A stretch of 64,000 bases of DNA from JAHRAW01 sp965249835. GTDB taxonomy: Bacteria; Pseudomonadota; Gammaproteobacteria; Arenicellales; Poriferihabitantaceae. The stretch is taken from positions 1,550,001 to 1,614,000 of the forward strand of contig CBDFMY010000003.1 of NCBI GenBank assembly GCA_965249835.1. The letters run 5' to 3'. The notes under the pieces were generated by a model, which was not told the DNA's origin, made no database searches, and saw nothing but the letters and a program-made list of their open reading frames with translations. Made by a program: the position numbers and the translations under genes. Positions 9,601 through 18,730 of the stretch are shown piece after piece; the stretch's first letter is position 1, and each line of letters begins with the position of its first letter.

Positions 9601-10061
9601 ACATTGGCATCATAGCCCCGCCGTTGAATACTGGCGTGTAATGCCTTGTAGATTTGCCAGTCGTCCATGGGTTGCCCTTCCAGCAACATGATGCGCAACA
9701 AGCAAGAGGTATAAACCGTGTCATCTCCCTTGGCGGGGAACTCTCTTTCCAGCCGGTTGTCTGCCTTTGTTTTTATGAACTCCCGTTTGCCCTTTGCATT
9801 TTTTGTTTTTGTGAAACGTTTGCGTTGCAAGGGTTCCTTGCCGACAGACCGCCACAGCGATTCCAAAACGGCCTCGCGCGCTTTGTGCGCTTCACGGGTT
9901 CTGAATTGCCGCCGGCGTTCGGCTTGCGCCTTGACCGCCCCGGCATCTTCATGCATCAGTAGCACATCTGCATGAATAATTTCACCCTTGTCGTTAACGG
10001 CTAGGCCCAAGGATTTCATGCCCACATCAAAAGCAAAGGTTTTATGATTCTTCATTGGCAT
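6693..10061 (-). CDS. cas9: RNA-guided endonuclease Cas9, subtype II-C
   Basis: The 1122-residue effector cuts DNA matched by crRNA paired with tracrRNA. RuvC-I is seen as AFDVGMKSLGLAV with catalytic D12. An arginine-rich bridge helix follows (AERRRQFRTREAHKAREAV, residues about 47-65). RuvC-II is VNLEFIRE with E552, the HNH centre is HDIDHIFP with H629 and N643, and RuvC-III is DHRHHALDA with H776 and D779. All expected catalytic residues are present, so the enzyme looks intact. The size is in the compact II-C range (Neisseria and Campylobacter enzymes are about 980-1080 residues). The C-terminal part after about residue 800 should hold the PAM-interacting region; no PAM can be read from sequence alone. 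It is the first gene of the minus-strand cas operon. An alternative start two codons downstream (M3) is possible, since no clear ribosome binding site is visible. Confidence 0.97.
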   Translation of the reverse strand: MPMKNHKTFAFDVGMKSLGLAVNDKGEIIHADVLLMHEDAGAVKAQAERRRQFRTREAHKAREAVLESLWRSVGKEPLQRKRFTKTKNAKGKREFIKTKADNRLEREFPAKGDDTVYTSCLLRIMLLEGQPMDDWQIYKALHASIQRRGYDANVPWKKPTGIKKDKPDEQDKVPKTQIGEFNAELRKMTPDERYHLPCYYDAWKMGLWDESAHEITAKRQYDSGKVPERARGYNASRELVTTEITGLLKRAAEQIPQLKEHLTPGKIDQLLYGEQSNAIDTRYPSAKKIDGVLGQKYPRFKNRIVSKCALLPRLNVCKGEKQLAIEVGFLLRLVNWRYEKEDEQGNKIVASLTGKELIDKFHECEAVWKKKNKKYDPEEYAKCFKFTKSKITKMAESLDGIVKMGHEDIPASKHSGRSRFSQPALYLMKFLILSEKTPQDFYDELAQLIATEEEKNPGAEFGYQIFSDVAYRYFPDDFKFLEKMENSREAIHVPDISLAERYFNEDGDIDSAIQRVISSCNWPELRHRLNVFRHELENLVRKYGEPGAVNLEFIREDFLSDEKKKKYTDQAKAGKENNQRAVAALKNLHIPVTDTNILRYRLYEEQNKQCLYTGESIDISQLESHDIDHIFPKEDGGPDAYYNKVLTSAHVNRKLKGKRLPCECDFINWAAFKTRLDSLPLGKNKKKLLLASTREETESLIEKYTGLAGTAHIARLARDIVCLRFGWQPGAEGEQQRVFVVSGGLTSKVAKKYKLYQALGDGSKHYQKDRSDHRHHALDAMVISYLRQWARDKSKTDFFKLPKGIDATYFAEKLESVNPRYVTRIPPAIAEQPKSKKDVNKKEFKNISKDSDERGQWYTNKSETGKGTSQHGYLFYKDKQGKVWSKTIHSFRSRYQSEKEVEKKASDIIGLFYPGLLISLPGQSKITATQLGRDARLDFGNYRVAQVNNQNIIIEFIPKRDDESVNRYRIKPAMLKQIIMTNQLMTGKSLELVDFRVKKGDILNGHYKVDPERSDHRYFTIVNTEGGEEEFIKSNRLVNHLIKQEPTNQILENATVAINRNHMDYIDKVTADDIPKQNLPEGHYQIKGFGGGMRVELVAQNGTVYRINSKILEYAKKTDRPN

Positions 10062-10192
10062 ATTTAGACTTTTTGGTTGGTTATTCCTCGCTTAATCATA
10101 CACGATACAACTCGCTCCGAAGCCCGCGAAAATAAAACACCGACCGCCGGATAAATCGCACATTATCTACTACAAATCAACCTCCCAAATAG

Positions 10193-10198
10193 TATAAT
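10193..10198 (+). promoter_or_regulatory. Candidate -10 box for smc
   Basis: A perfect TATAAT lies 66 bp before the smc start, in the 202-bp space between the divergent cas9 and smc genes. No good -35 hexamer stands 16-18 bp upstream, so the assignment rests on the -10 alone. Confidence 0.35.
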
Positions 10199-10263
10199 CC
10201 CTTGCCATCTACCCGAATCATTTTTCCTGTTTCCCAACTACTTGTTCGTCAAAAATACCAAGA

Positions 10264-13200
10264 ATGCGGCTCGCAAAACTACAGATTTCCGGCTTCAAAT
10301 CCTTTGTTGACCTCACCGACGTTCGCCTGCCGGCAGATCTGGTGGCGGTGGTGGGACCCAACGGTTGCGGCAAGTCCAACATCATAGACGCGGTGCGCTG
10401 GGTGATGGGGGAAACCTCCGCCAAATTGTTGCGCGGCGACAACATGGCGGATGTGATTTTCAACGGCTCCAGTGCTCGCAAGCCGGTCGGCAAGGCCTCG
10501 GTGGAATTGATTTTTGATAACAGCGACGGCTCGGCAACCGGCAACTTCGCTCGCTTCGCCGAGATTTCAATCAAGCGAACCTTGAACCGCGATGGCCATT
10601 CCAACTACTTCATCAATCGCATCAAAACCCGCCGCAAGGATGTCCTGGATTTGTTTCGCGGCACCGGCTTGGGCCCGCGCTCCTATTCCATTATTGAACA
10701 GGGCATGGTCAGCCGCATCGTTGAAGCGCGTCCCGAAGATTTGCGGTCGTTCGTGGAAGAAGCGGCCGGCACATCAAAATATAAAGACCGGCGGCGGGAA
10801 ACCGAAACCCGCATCGCCCGCACTCGGGAAAATCTGGAGCGCGTTGCCGACATCCGTGACGAATTGGATAAACAACTCCGCCGCCTCAAGCGTCAGGCGA
10901 GTTCGGCAAGACGCTATAAGTCGCTCAGGGAACAACAACATTTGGTGAACGGTCAGTGGCTACTGCTCAAACTGCGCGCCATGGACGAAAAACTCGCGCA
11001 GCAAGACCGCCTGTCCGCACACTTTGAAAATGATTTGGAAGCGGCACTGGCGGAGCAGCGGGCAGCCGAAGCGGAAACCGAAAAACTGCGCCGCGAGCAA
11101 GCCGAGTGCAGAGAAAAACATAGCCAGGTGCAACAAGAGTTTTATAGTCTGGGTGCGGAAATCAAAAATATTGAACAGCGCATTGAACACCTGGGTGAAA
11201 CCCGACAACGCCAAGGCGAGGAAATCGAACGATTGCGAACCGACCGCGGGCAGCACCAACAACAATTGAAAGATGACCAGTCGCGCCTTGCTCAGTTGCG
11301 CGAAGCGCAGTCGGCACTTGCCCCGCAAAGGGAGAAACTGCAACAACGCCGTCGGCAAGCCGAAGCACAACAGGCGCAAGCCGAAGGCGAGTTGGAGAAT
11401 TGGCAAAGCCAATGGGATGCGTTCAACGAGCAATCGCAAGCGTCGGTTCGCCAGCGCGAAGTGCAGCAATCGCGCATCACCCAACTGCAACAGCATTTGC
11501 AACGCTCCGGCGAGCAAACCGCTCGACTCGAACAGGAACTTGCCGATGCGCGGCGGTTGATTGAAGGGATGGATGTTGCCGCGGTGCGCGCCGAAGTTAA
11601 ACGGCACGACGAGGTGTGCGCGGCTAGTGAACGGGAATTTCAGCAGACCGAAGCGGCAATCCAATCGGTTGAACAGGATGCACGACAAAAACGCGAGGAC
11701 AACGCGCAACTTCGCGCGCGACAACACGAAGCACAATCGCGCCTGACTTCCTTGCGCGAGATTCAAGCAGCCGCTCTGGGCGGGGATGATGAAGCCCTGC
11801 AAAATTGGTTGACGAAAAGCGGGCTCGGCGCGCAACCGAAACTGGCGGCGCGGATACGGGTTGCCGACGGTTGGCAGCGCGCCACTGACCGCCTGTTGAA
11901 CGACTGCCTTGGCGCGCTTTGTGTCGAGCGGTTGCCGGATGATGAGTTTGCCGGACGACCGGATTGCGCGGTTATGCTGGTCGCCGACACTTCGCCTTCC
12001 ATTGCCAATGCCACCAATGCCACCAATGCCGCTTCCGATGCATCTGGTCGCATGCGATTGCTCGATAAAGTGGATGCCGGCGAGACCGATTTATCCGGGT
12101 TTCTCGGCCGGGTCTATGCGGCCGAATCGTTGAACGAAGCGATCGCCATGCAAGGCGATCTGGACAACCGCGAATGTGTGGTTACCCGGGACGGGGTGCT
12201 GGTGGGCGCCAACTGGATTAGTTTTGCCAGCCAAAGTCAGTTGGAAACCGGTGTGCTGGTGCGCGAAGAGGAAATCAATCAGTTACAGCAAAGCCTCGGC
12301 GAATTCGAAACGCAAGTTGCGGCGGCTGCGCACGAAATTGCCGAACTGGAAAGCAAACTCGAGGGCTTGCGACATCAGGGGCAAGAACAACGCGCAAAGT
12401 TGGAGAAAATCCGCGGCGAGCGAACCGAAATGCACGCCACTTTGGCTCGTGAAGAATCTCGACACCGTGAAATCGAGCAGCGCATTGCCGCTCTGGTGAG
12501 CGAACTCGGTAGCCTCGGCAGACACGCCGACACCGACCACAGCGAAATTCACAAGGCGCGGGAATTGCTGGAACACGCCGCCGTGCAGCAAAACGAGATG
12601 GAAGCGAAGCGCGATGCGTTGCGCAAACAAAAGGAGCAGCATCAACAAGCCATTGCACTTGGTCGCGACCAACTTCAGCAAATCGGCGAGCAGGTTCATC
12701 AGCAGGCATTGCGCAAACAACGCCTTGATGCCGAATTTGAATCCACCGCCGCCGACATCGCCCGTATTGAAGCGCAATTAAAAGGAGACGCCGAGCAACT
12801 TGCGTTAATCAATGACGAGTTGGGTGAGTCCGGCGACCCGGTGACCGAGTGGAAAACCCGATTGCAGGAGATGCTTGAACGCAAGGTGGAAGTGGAGGGG
12901 CGGTTGTCCGCGGCCGGCGATGCCGTAGCAGAATTGGACGAACGCATCACTCGTATCAACCAGCAGCAGTCATCCACGGTCGACTCGGTGTCAGCGGCGC
13001 GCGACATTCTCGAACAACACAAACTCGCGCGTCAGGAAATTCTGGTGCGGCGCGACACGCAAGTAGAACAGATGGACGACCAGGGTTATGAACGACCGCA
13101 ATTGGAAGCGGAGATGCCGGAGGATGCCAACAGTGACGAATGGGAGCGGCGTAGCGAGGAACTGGAAAATAAAATTAACCGCATCGGTGCGGTGAATCTG

Positions 13201-13797
13201 GTTGCCATTGAGGAGTTTGACGAAGAGAGCGAACGCAAAGAATATCTCGACCGGCAATACGCGGATTTGACCGAAGCACTGGATACGCTGGGCAGCGTGA
13301 TTCGAAAAATCGACCGCGAAACTCGCGCCAGATTCAAAGATACTTTCGACCGGCTCAACACCGGGTTCAATGACTTTTTCCCGAAGTTGTTCGGTGGCGG
13401 CAAAGCCGAATTGCAGTTGACCGATGATGACTTCCTGACCGCCGGCGTGGTGGTCATGGCGCGACCGCCGGGCAAACGCAACAGCCATATCCACTTGCTG
13501 TCCGGTGGCGAAAAAGCCCTCGCTGCGGTTGCCCTGTTGTTCGCGCTGTTCAAACTCAACCCGGCGCCGTTCTGTATGCTCGACGAGGTGGACGCGCCCC
13601 TCGATGATGCCAACGTGGAACGCTATTGCGAGACCCTGAAAACCCTGGTCAAAGCCAGTCAGATGATCGTCATCACCCACAACAAAATTACCATGGAAGC
13701 GGCGGAAGTCCTGGTCGGTGTTACAATGGGCGAGCCCGGCGTCTCCCGTCTGGTGTCGGTGGACATCGATCAGGCGGTGGAGATGGCGGCACAGTAG
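10264..13797 (+). CDS. smc: Chromosome segregation ATPase SMC
   Basis: The 1177-residue protein is a bacterial SMC, the core of the condensin complex that organises and segregates the chromosome. The N-terminal Walker A is GPNGCGKSN at residues 31-39. Long coiled coils follow, rich in Q, E, R and A (about residues 170-500 and 670-1000), interrupted by a hinge near residues 500-650. The C-terminal ABC half has the signature LLSGGEKALAAVALLFALF and the Walker B CMLDEVDAPLDDAN. The hinge carries a short low-complexity stretch (NATNATNAASDASG) encoded by a 9-bp tandem repeat near 12,003-12,030, which looks lineage-specific. It heads the group smc-zipA-ligA, a conserved gammaproteobacterial arrangement. 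Long open frames on the opposite strand here are shadows of its codon usage. Confidence 0.97.
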   Translation: MRLAKLQISGFKSFVDLTDVRLPADLVAVVGPNGCGKSNIIDAVRWVMGETSAKLLRGDNMADVIFNGSSARKPVGKASVELIFDNSDGSATGNFARFAEISIKRTLNRDGHSNYFINRIKTRRKDVLDLFRGTGLGPRSYSIIEQGMVSRIVEARPEDLRSFVEEAAGTSKYKDRRRETETRIARTRENLERVADIRDELDKQLRRLKRQASSARRYKSLREQQHLVNGQWLLLKLRAMDEKLAQQDRLSAHFENDLEAALAEQRAAEAETEKLRREQAECREKHSQVQQEFYSLGAEIKNIEQRIEHLGETRQRQGEEIERLRTDRGQHQQQLKDDQSRLAQLREAQSALAPQREKLQQRRRQAEAQQAQAEGELENWQSQWDAFNEQSQASVRQREVQQSRITQLQQHLQRSGEQTARLEQELADARRLIEGMDVAAVRAEVKRHDEVCAASEREFQQTEAAIQSVEQDARQKREDNAQLRARQHEAQSRLTSLREIQAAALGGDDEALQNWLTKSGLGAQPKLAARIRVADGWQRATDRLLNDCLGALCVERLPDDEFAGRPDCAVMLVADTSPSIANATNATNAASDASGRMRLLDKVDAGETDLSGFLGRVYAAESLNEAIAMQGDLDNRECVVTRDGVLVGANWISFASQSQLETGVLVREEEINQLQQSLGEFETQVAAAAHEIAELESKLEGLRHQGQEQRAKLEKIRGERTEMHATLAREESRHREIEQRIAALVSELGSLGRHADTDHSEIHKARELLEHAAVQQNEMEAKRDALRKQKEQHQQAIALGRDQLQQIGEQVHQQALRKQRLDAEFESTAADIARIEAQLKGDAEQLALINDELGESGDPVTEWKTRLQEMLERKVEVEGRLSAAGDAVAELDERITRINQQQSSTVDSVSAARDILEQHKLARQEILVRRDTQVEQMDDQGYERPQLEAEMPEDANSDEWERRSEELENKINRIGAVNLVAIEEFDEESERKEYLDRQYADLTEALDTLGSVIRKIDRETRARFKDTFDRLNTGFNDFFPKLFGGGKAELQLTDDDFLTAGVVVMARPPGKRNSHIHLLSGGEKALAAVALLFALFKLNPAPFCMLDEVDAPLDDANVERYCETLKTLVKASQMIVITHNKITMEAAEVLVGVTMGEPGVSRLVSVDIDQAVEMAAQ

Positions 13798-13849
13798 TGG
13801 CGGCAAACTTGTGTATCGGACTCTCAACCAACCCGTGCGGTGATAGGGC

Positions 13850-15130
13850 GTGACGCTAAATTTACAGACTGTCCTGGCGATTATCGGCATCGTGGTCGTG
13901 CTTCTGATCTACCTGATTAGCAGGTGGCAGAATCGACGATCTTTGCCAAAATTTTCTCGCTCGAAGAGCCATTCGGAGAAGCGGGATTTCGCTAACGCCG
14001 ACCCCGAGCCGGGCGACTTCAACCAACCCGAAGAAATTCCGGCGCACGCGCAGCACCACGATTCGACTGGCGACTCCCTAATCGACGACGCGCCCGATGA
14101 CGCGCCCGATGTCATTTCCGAGGTCTCTCCCGAATTCGCTTCAGAACCCATTCCAGCGGCGGACGATTCCACCAGCCCGCCCCCCGAGCAGCCGGATAAA
14201 CCCATGCAAGATGCGCGCACGCCGGTATTCAACTCGGCACCCGTGCTCGAAAATAATTCTGACGAATTCCGTAGCCGCCGTATCGAAGGGTTTGAGCGGT
14301 TAAGCCAGATCGACTACTGGGTCAAAATCACCGGCGAGCGCGATGTCGGCAGGGAAACCGTGCTCGCGTTATACCGCGATGCTGCCGCCAACTTCAGCAA
14401 AGCCCACAGCATTCACGGTTTCAAGATGCCGGATCAGGCGTGGTGCAATGTGGTGAGCGAAGCGGAGGATTCACGTTTTACCGATCTGGTGATGACCATT
14501 CAACTGGCGGATCACAACGGCGCCATCAGCGAGCGGGAAATGAGGCGCTTTTCCGCACTGGTGTCGAGATTATCCGAAGGCACCGGACGTGAATTCGTTT
14601 TTATGACCCCGGTTGCCAATGCTTTTGCCCAGGCCGATGCCATTGCCGAATTTGTCCGACATTTCGATTCAGTATTCGCGGTCAATCTTCATCCGCAGGA
14701 CAGCGAGTGTTTTCACGGCTCGGTTATCGACCGCTATGCACTGCAAATGGGATTGGAGCAGAATGACAACCAATACTACTCGCGCTTTAAATTCGTCAGC
14801 AAGAGCAAGGTGGCGTTATACAGCCTGGCCGCTTTGAACGACACCGGTTGCTTCGATTTCGATGACATCAAATCCTGCAACCCGGCCGGCTTGACTTTTT
14901 TCACCAAGCCGGCGGTCAACGGCTCACCGGGCGCGGTTTTCGCCGAGATGGTAGACACCGCCCGGGTGCTCGCATCGCGAATGAAAGGCAAAGTTACTTT
15001 ATCGGACGATGATAAAGACCTTACTCAAGACACCATTGACACCACCCGCAAATCCATCGAGCGCGTGGTGGCGGAAATGGAACGGGCCGGGATTGCGGCG
15101 GGCAGCACGGAAGCCACCAGAATATTCTGA
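13850..15130 (+). CDS. zipA: Cell division protein ZipA
   Basis: This 426-residue protein tethers FtsZ to the inner membrane at the division site. It has the ZipA layout: one N-terminal membrane segment (VLAIIGIVVVLLIYLISRW, residues about 8-26), a charged Pro/Asp/Glu-rich linker (about 27-140), and a C-terminal FtsZ-binding domain (about 290-400) with the pattern FKFVSKSKVALYSLAALNDTG and FFTKPAVNGSPGAVFAEMV. A middle segment (about 140-290) is longer than in Escherichia coli ZipA. The start is GTG. It lies 52 bp after smc and 8 bp before ligA, the order expected in gammaproteobacteria. Confidence 0.9.
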   Translation: MTLNLQTVLAIIGIVVVLLIYLISRWQNRRSLPKFSRSKSHSEKRDFANADPEPGDFNQPEEIPAHAQHHDSTGDSLIDDAPDDAPDVISEVSPEFASEPIPAADDSTSPPPEQPDKPMQDARTPVFNSAPVLENNSDEFRSRRIEGFERLSQIDYWVKITGERDVGRETVLALYRDAAANFSKAHSIHGFKMPDQAWCNVVSEAEDSRFTDLVMTIQLADHNGAISEREMRRFSALVSRLSEGTGREFVFMTPVANAFAQADAIAEFVRHFDSVFAVNLHPQDSECFHGSVIDRYALQMGLEQNDNQYYSRFKFVSKSKVALYSLAALNDTGCFDFDDIKSCNPAGLTFFTKPAVNGSPGAVFAEMVDTARVLASRMKGKVTLSDDDKDLTQDTIDTTRKSIERVVAEMERAGIAAGSTEATRIF

Positions 15131-15138
15131 CGGCGGTG

Positions 15139-17163
15139 ATGGCGAACCAGATTTACAAAAAAATCGCAGTTCTTCGGCAGCAGTTGGAATATCACAACTA
15201 CCGCTATTACTCTCTCGATGACCCGCAAATCCCGGACGTTGCTTACGACCGGTTGTTGAGAGAATTGGAAGCACTGGAAAAAGATCATCCGGAGTTTGCT
15301 TCGGCCGATTCGCCAACGCAAAAAGTCGGCGGCATCGCGCAAAAAACATTTTCCGAAGTTGCGCATGCCGTTCCGATGCGCTCGCTGGCAAACGCCTTTG
15401 ATGAATCGGAAGTGATTAATTTCGATCGCCGGGTGCGCGAGTTGGTGGCGCGACAAACAAACGCAAATCAAGACGAGGTGGAATATGTCGCCGAGCCGAA
15501 GTTGGATGGACTTGCGGTTAGTTTGCGTTTTGAAAATGGCTGGCTAACGCAAGCGGCAACGCGTGGCGATGGCAACACCGGCGAGAACATCACGCACAAC
15601 ATTCGCAGCGTGCTTGGCGAGGCAACTTTTTTGCGCGGTGATGCGCCGGCGGTTTTGGAAGTGCGCGGTGAAGTTTTTATGCGCAAGGACGACTTCGCCC
15701 AACTCAATCAACGCCAACGCGAAAGCGGCGGAAAAACTTTCGTCAATCCGCGCAACGCCGCGGCCGGCAGTTTGCGACAACTCGATCCAAAAGTTACCGA
15801 ATCGCGTCCGCTGAGTGTTTATTGTTACGCGCTCGGTTTGGTTAGTGGTGCCTCATTGCCGCGCACGCATTGGGAGATTAGGCGTTGGATGGAAAGTTTT
15901 GGTTTGCCGGTGGCCGATGACGCGCAATGCGTGCGCGGCGCGCAAGGTTGCATTGACTATCACACGCAAATGTTGCAACGGCGAGATGATTTGCCGTTTG
16001 ATATTGACGGCGTGGTATACAAGGTTTCGCGCATGGATTGGCAGGAGGCGTTGGGACATACCGCGCGCGCACCACGCTGGGCACTGGCGCACAAGTTCCC
16101 GGCCGAGGAAGAGGTCACGGTGGTGGAAAACATCGAATCTCAGGTCGGACGCACCGGCGCAATCACGCCGGTGGCGCGACTCAAACCAGTGTTCGTCGGC
16201 GGCGTAACCGTGTCTAACGCCACCTTGCACAACCGCGATGAAATTGCGCGGCTGGATGTGCGCGTCGGTGACAGCGTAATCGTGCGCCGCGCCGGCGATG
16301 TCATTCCCGAAGTCGTCTCGGTGATTCGGGAAAAACGCCCCAAGCGCACCCGCAAGTTCAAGTTTCCGCAACGTTGCCCGGTGTGCCAATCCGCCATCGT
16401 GTATGAGGGCGATGGCGTAATCGCCCGTTGCAGCGGCGGGCTTTATTGTGATGCCCAGCGCAAACAAAACATCCGACACTTTGCCGCACGCACGGCAATG
16501 GACATTGAAGGACTCGGCGACAAATTGGTCGAGCAACTCGTGGAAGAAAAACTGGTGAACAACGTTGCCGATTTGTATGCGCTCTCCGAAGAGCAAATCG
16601 AAGCATTGGAGCGCATGGCGAAAAAGTCCGCGGCGAATTTGATTGCCGCGCTTGAAAAAAGCAAACACACTTCGCTGGCGCGGTTTTTATACGCGCTCGG
16701 CATCCCGCTCATCGGCGAAACCACGGCCGAAGCGCTGGCTACTGATTTGCCGGACATCAAGGAGTTGATGTCGGCCGACGAAGAGCGGTTGCAGAGCATT
16801 GCCGATGTTGGCCCGGTGGTGGCGAACAGCGTGGTTACTTTTTTTCGCCAGTCGCATAATCGTGAAGTGATCGAAAAACTACTCGCCGCCGGTGTGCAAT
16901 GGCAAATTACCGAAACCAAACCGGCCGCCGGCAACACCGCGTTCAGCGGTAAAATCGTAGTGCTAACCGGCACGCTTTCCCTGTCGCGCACCGAGGCGAA
17001 GAAAATTCTGCAACAACATGGCGCGAAAGTTACCACCAGCGTGTCGAGCAAAACCGATTACGTGATCGCCGGACAAAACCCCGGTTCAAAAGCCGATGAA
17101 GCCGAGCGTCTGCAAATCACCGTGTTGGACGAGCAGGAATTTTTGGCGATGACGACCAGATAA
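15139..17163 (+). CDS. ligA: NAD-dependent DNA ligase LigA
   Basis: The product (about 674 residues from the ATG chosen here) seals nicks in replication and repair using NAD. Domain order is clear. The Ia domain has YHNYRYYSLDDPQIPDVAYDRL. The adenylation site is EPKLDGLAVSL, with the catalytic lysine in KLDG. The oligonucleotide-binding region includes TGAITPVARLKPV. A four-cysteine zinc finger is seen as CPVCQSA, then CSGGLYC. Helix-hairpin-helix motifs precede a C-terminal BRCT domain (FSGKIVVLTGTLSLSRTEAKK). Length is normal. A GTG sits immediately before the ATG at 15139; the ATG is preferred. The stop codon overlaps the next start (TAATG). Confidence 0.97.
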   Translation: MANQIYKKIAVLRQQLEYHNYRYYSLDDPQIPDVAYDRLLRELEALEKDHPEFASADSPTQKVGGIAQKTFSEVAHAVPMRSLANAFDESEVINFDRRVRELVARQTNANQDEVEYVAEPKLDGLAVSLRFENGWLTQAATRGDGNTGENITHNIRSVLGEATFLRGDAPAVLEVRGEVFMRKDDFAQLNQRQRESGGKTFVNPRNAAAGSLRQLDPKVTESRPLSVYCYALGLVSGASLPRTHWEIRRWMESFGLPVADDAQCVRGAQGCIDYHTQMLQRRDDLPFDIDGVVYKVSRMDWQEALGHTARAPRWALAHKFPAEEEVTVVENIESQVGRTGAITPVARLKPVFVGGVTVSNATLHNRDEIARLDVRVGDSVIVRRAGDVIPEVVSVIREKRPKRTRKFKFPQRCPVCQSAIVYEGDGVIARCSGGLYCDAQRKQNIRHFAARTAMDIEGLGDKLVEQLVEEKLVNNVADLYALSEEQIEALERMAKKSAANLIAALEKSKHTSLARFLYALGIPLIGETTAEALATDLPDIKELMSADEERLQSIADVGPVVANSVVTFFRQSHNREVIEKLLAAGVQWQITETKPAAGNTAFSGKIVVLTGTLSLSRTEAKKILQQHGAKVTTSVSSKTDYVIAGQNPGSKADEAERLQITVLDEQEFLAMTTR

Positions 17164-17429
17164 TGATCATCTCGAAGCGCACGGTTTATTTTTATCGCAA
17201 GCGCGATTGCCATCTTTGCGAGGATATGGCGCGCGAATTGAATGACTTTCGGTGCCAGTTGGGCGACAATGAAGGTGCGTTTGAAATTGTTGAGCGCGAC
17301 ATTGATGAAGATGCGAAGTGGTATGCGCGGTATCGGGAATATGTTCCGACACTGGTGGTGGAACAAAAAGAAATCTGCCATTATTTTTTTGACCGCGATG
17401 AATTAATCAATGCGTTGGCGAAAACGTAA
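17163..17429 (+). CDS. Glutaredoxin-like family protein
   Basis: This 88-residue protein has a thioredoxin-like fold of the DUF836/glutaredoxin-like type. The redox motif CHLC follows the first beta strand (VYFYRKRDCHLCEDMARELN). YVPTLVVEQKE contains the cis-proline expected of the fold. Its ATG overlaps the ligA stop codon, so it is probably translated with ligA. The partner and substrate are unknown. Confidence 0.8.
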   Translation: MIISKRTVYFYRKRDCHLCEDMARELNDFRCQLGDNEGAFEIVERDIDEDAKWYARYREYVPTLVVEQKEICHYFFDRDELINALAKT

Positions 17430-17476
17430 CGCGATATACTAAAAATTTTCGAACAAAGCCTGAGAGTATTATTATC

Positions 17477-17956
17477 ATGACGCAACCAAATTTCACCGCC
17501 GAAGGCGGTTGCACCTGCGGTGATGTGCGCTATCGCCTCGAGCGGTCGCCGTTGTTTGTTAACTGTTGCCACTGTCGCTGGTGCCAGCGCGAAACCGGCG
17601 CGGCGTTTGCATTAAACGCCAGCATTGAGACGCATTGCATTACATCGCTTGGCGCCGCGCCGCAAGCCGTGGACATCCCCACCAAAAGCGGCAAGGGGCA
17701 GCGGATTATGCGTTGCCCGAAATGCCGCATCGCGGTTTGGGGTCATTACCTGGCGATCGGTGAAGCCGTGAGTTTCGTTCGCGTCGGTACGCTGGATGAC
17801 CCCGACCGACTGCCGCCGGACCTCCATCTGTTTACTCAATCCAAACAACCCTGGGTGGTGCTACCGGAAAATGCCCGTAGCGTGGCAAAGTATTACGACC
17901 GCTTTGAATGTTGGCCCGAATCCAGCCTTGAACGCTGGCGGGCGTTGTTTGACTGA
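17477..17956 (+). CDS. GFA (CENP-V/GFA-fold) family protein
   Basis: The 159-residue protein carries the zinc-binding pattern of the glutathione-dependent formaldehyde-activating enzyme family. Cysteines are in GGCTCGDVRYRL, CCHCRWCQRETG and MRCPKCRIAVWG. Most members of this family have unknown substrates, and the name says little about the reaction. It lies 47 bp after the glutaredoxin-like gene. The next gene is on the other strand, so this is probably the last gene of the group that starts at smc. Confidence 0.85.
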   Translation: MTQPNFTAEGGCTCGDVRYRLERSPLFVNCCHCRWCQRETGAAFALNASIETHCITSLGAAPQAVDIPTKSGKGQRIMRCPKCRIAVWGHYLAIGEAVSFVRVGTLDDPDRLPPDLHLFTQSKQPWVVLPENARSVAKYYDRFECWPESSLERWRALFD

Positions 17957-18049
17957 ATCCTAAAAAGATGTATCCAGCACAGCTATTTGGCACTGTCCCA
18001 TACAATTTTCAAGTGCGGCTATATTTTGAAAGTTTCTGACTAGTAGAAA

Positions 18050-18730
18050 TCAAGATGTAACAGACTTAACTATTTGTCTTTGTACATCAGCGATATGGTT
18101 CCGCATTGCTTTTTCGGCCGAATCTGCGTCCCGCTCAATAATTGCTTGTACAATCATACGATGATGATTAGCATATATTGCTTTACGTTTGTCGCAACGT
18201 CCTAGTTCACCAAGGCGTAACGTGGCTGGATCACCATTATTTGCAGTGACCAGGTCATAAACAAGTAGGAAAAGATGATTCCTTGCTGCCTCGGCAATTT
18301 TTCGGTGAAACGCGGCATCAAAACGGCGATAGGTTGTAATATCCTTTGATTTCATAGCAGCGTCAGTCAAGTGTTGTAGTCGGCTGATATCGCATCGTGA
18401 TGCGCGTAAAGCCGCTAATCTTGCGTGTTGAGGTTCCAAGGCCAATCGAATCTCAATAATTTCTACCGGGCTAATCTGTTCCATTAGTTTGTTCAGATTT
18501 CCGACTGGACTAGTCCCTCCGCCAATAATAAATGTGCCTTGACCTTGTTTCCGTCGAATTATTCCCTCCTCCTCAAGGACAGTTAGACCATTACGCACTG
18601 CTCTGCGGCTTTGACCTAAACGTTGGGAAATCTCCCGCTCGGCTGGAAGTCGCCCTGTTTTTGCGTCAACATCATGGGAGATTATCTCGCGGAGGGTGCT
18701 TACTAAACTGTGTTTTAAAGCATGGTTCAT
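18050..18730 (-). CDS. GntR-family regulator, FCD type
   Basis: The 226-residue product is a transcription factor with an N-terminal winged helix (LPAEREISQRLGQSRRAVRNGLTVLEEEGIIRRKQGQGTFI, residues about 23-63) and a C-terminal all-helical FCD ligand-binding domain. The FCD domain has EIRLALEPQHARLAALRAS, AFHRKIAEAARNHLF and HHRMIVQAIIERDAD, the usual positions of metal-ligand histidines and acids. It is divergent from the 14-gene cluster that begins with the cupin gene, the normal position for a local regulator. I infer that it controls the vitamin B6 catabolic cluster and responds to an acidic pathway intermediate, since FCD regulators usually bind carboxylates. Confidence 0.88.
   Translation of the reverse strand: MNHALKHSLVSTLREIISHDVDAKTGRLPAEREISQRLGQSRRAVRNGLTVLEEEGIIRRKQGQGTFIIGGGTSPVGNLNKLMEQISPVEIIEIRLALEPQHARLAALRASRCDISRLQHLTDAAMKSKDITTYRRFDAAFHRKIAEAARNHLFLLVYDLVTANNGDPATLRLGELGRCDKRKAIYANHHRMIVQAIIERDADSAEKAMRNHIADVQRQIVKSVTS

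Noticed and set aside
5474..10061. Type II-A or II-B assignment of the CRISPR system
   Set aside because: No csn2 or cas4 gene is present, and Cas9 has the compact II-C size. The genes run cas9-cas1-cas2 and end next to the array.
10960..13890. Long minus-strand open frames (up to about 300 codons) opposite smc
   Set aside because: They mirror the GC-rich, repetitive coding of the SMC coiled coils. They have no recognisable domain, and smc is unambiguous.
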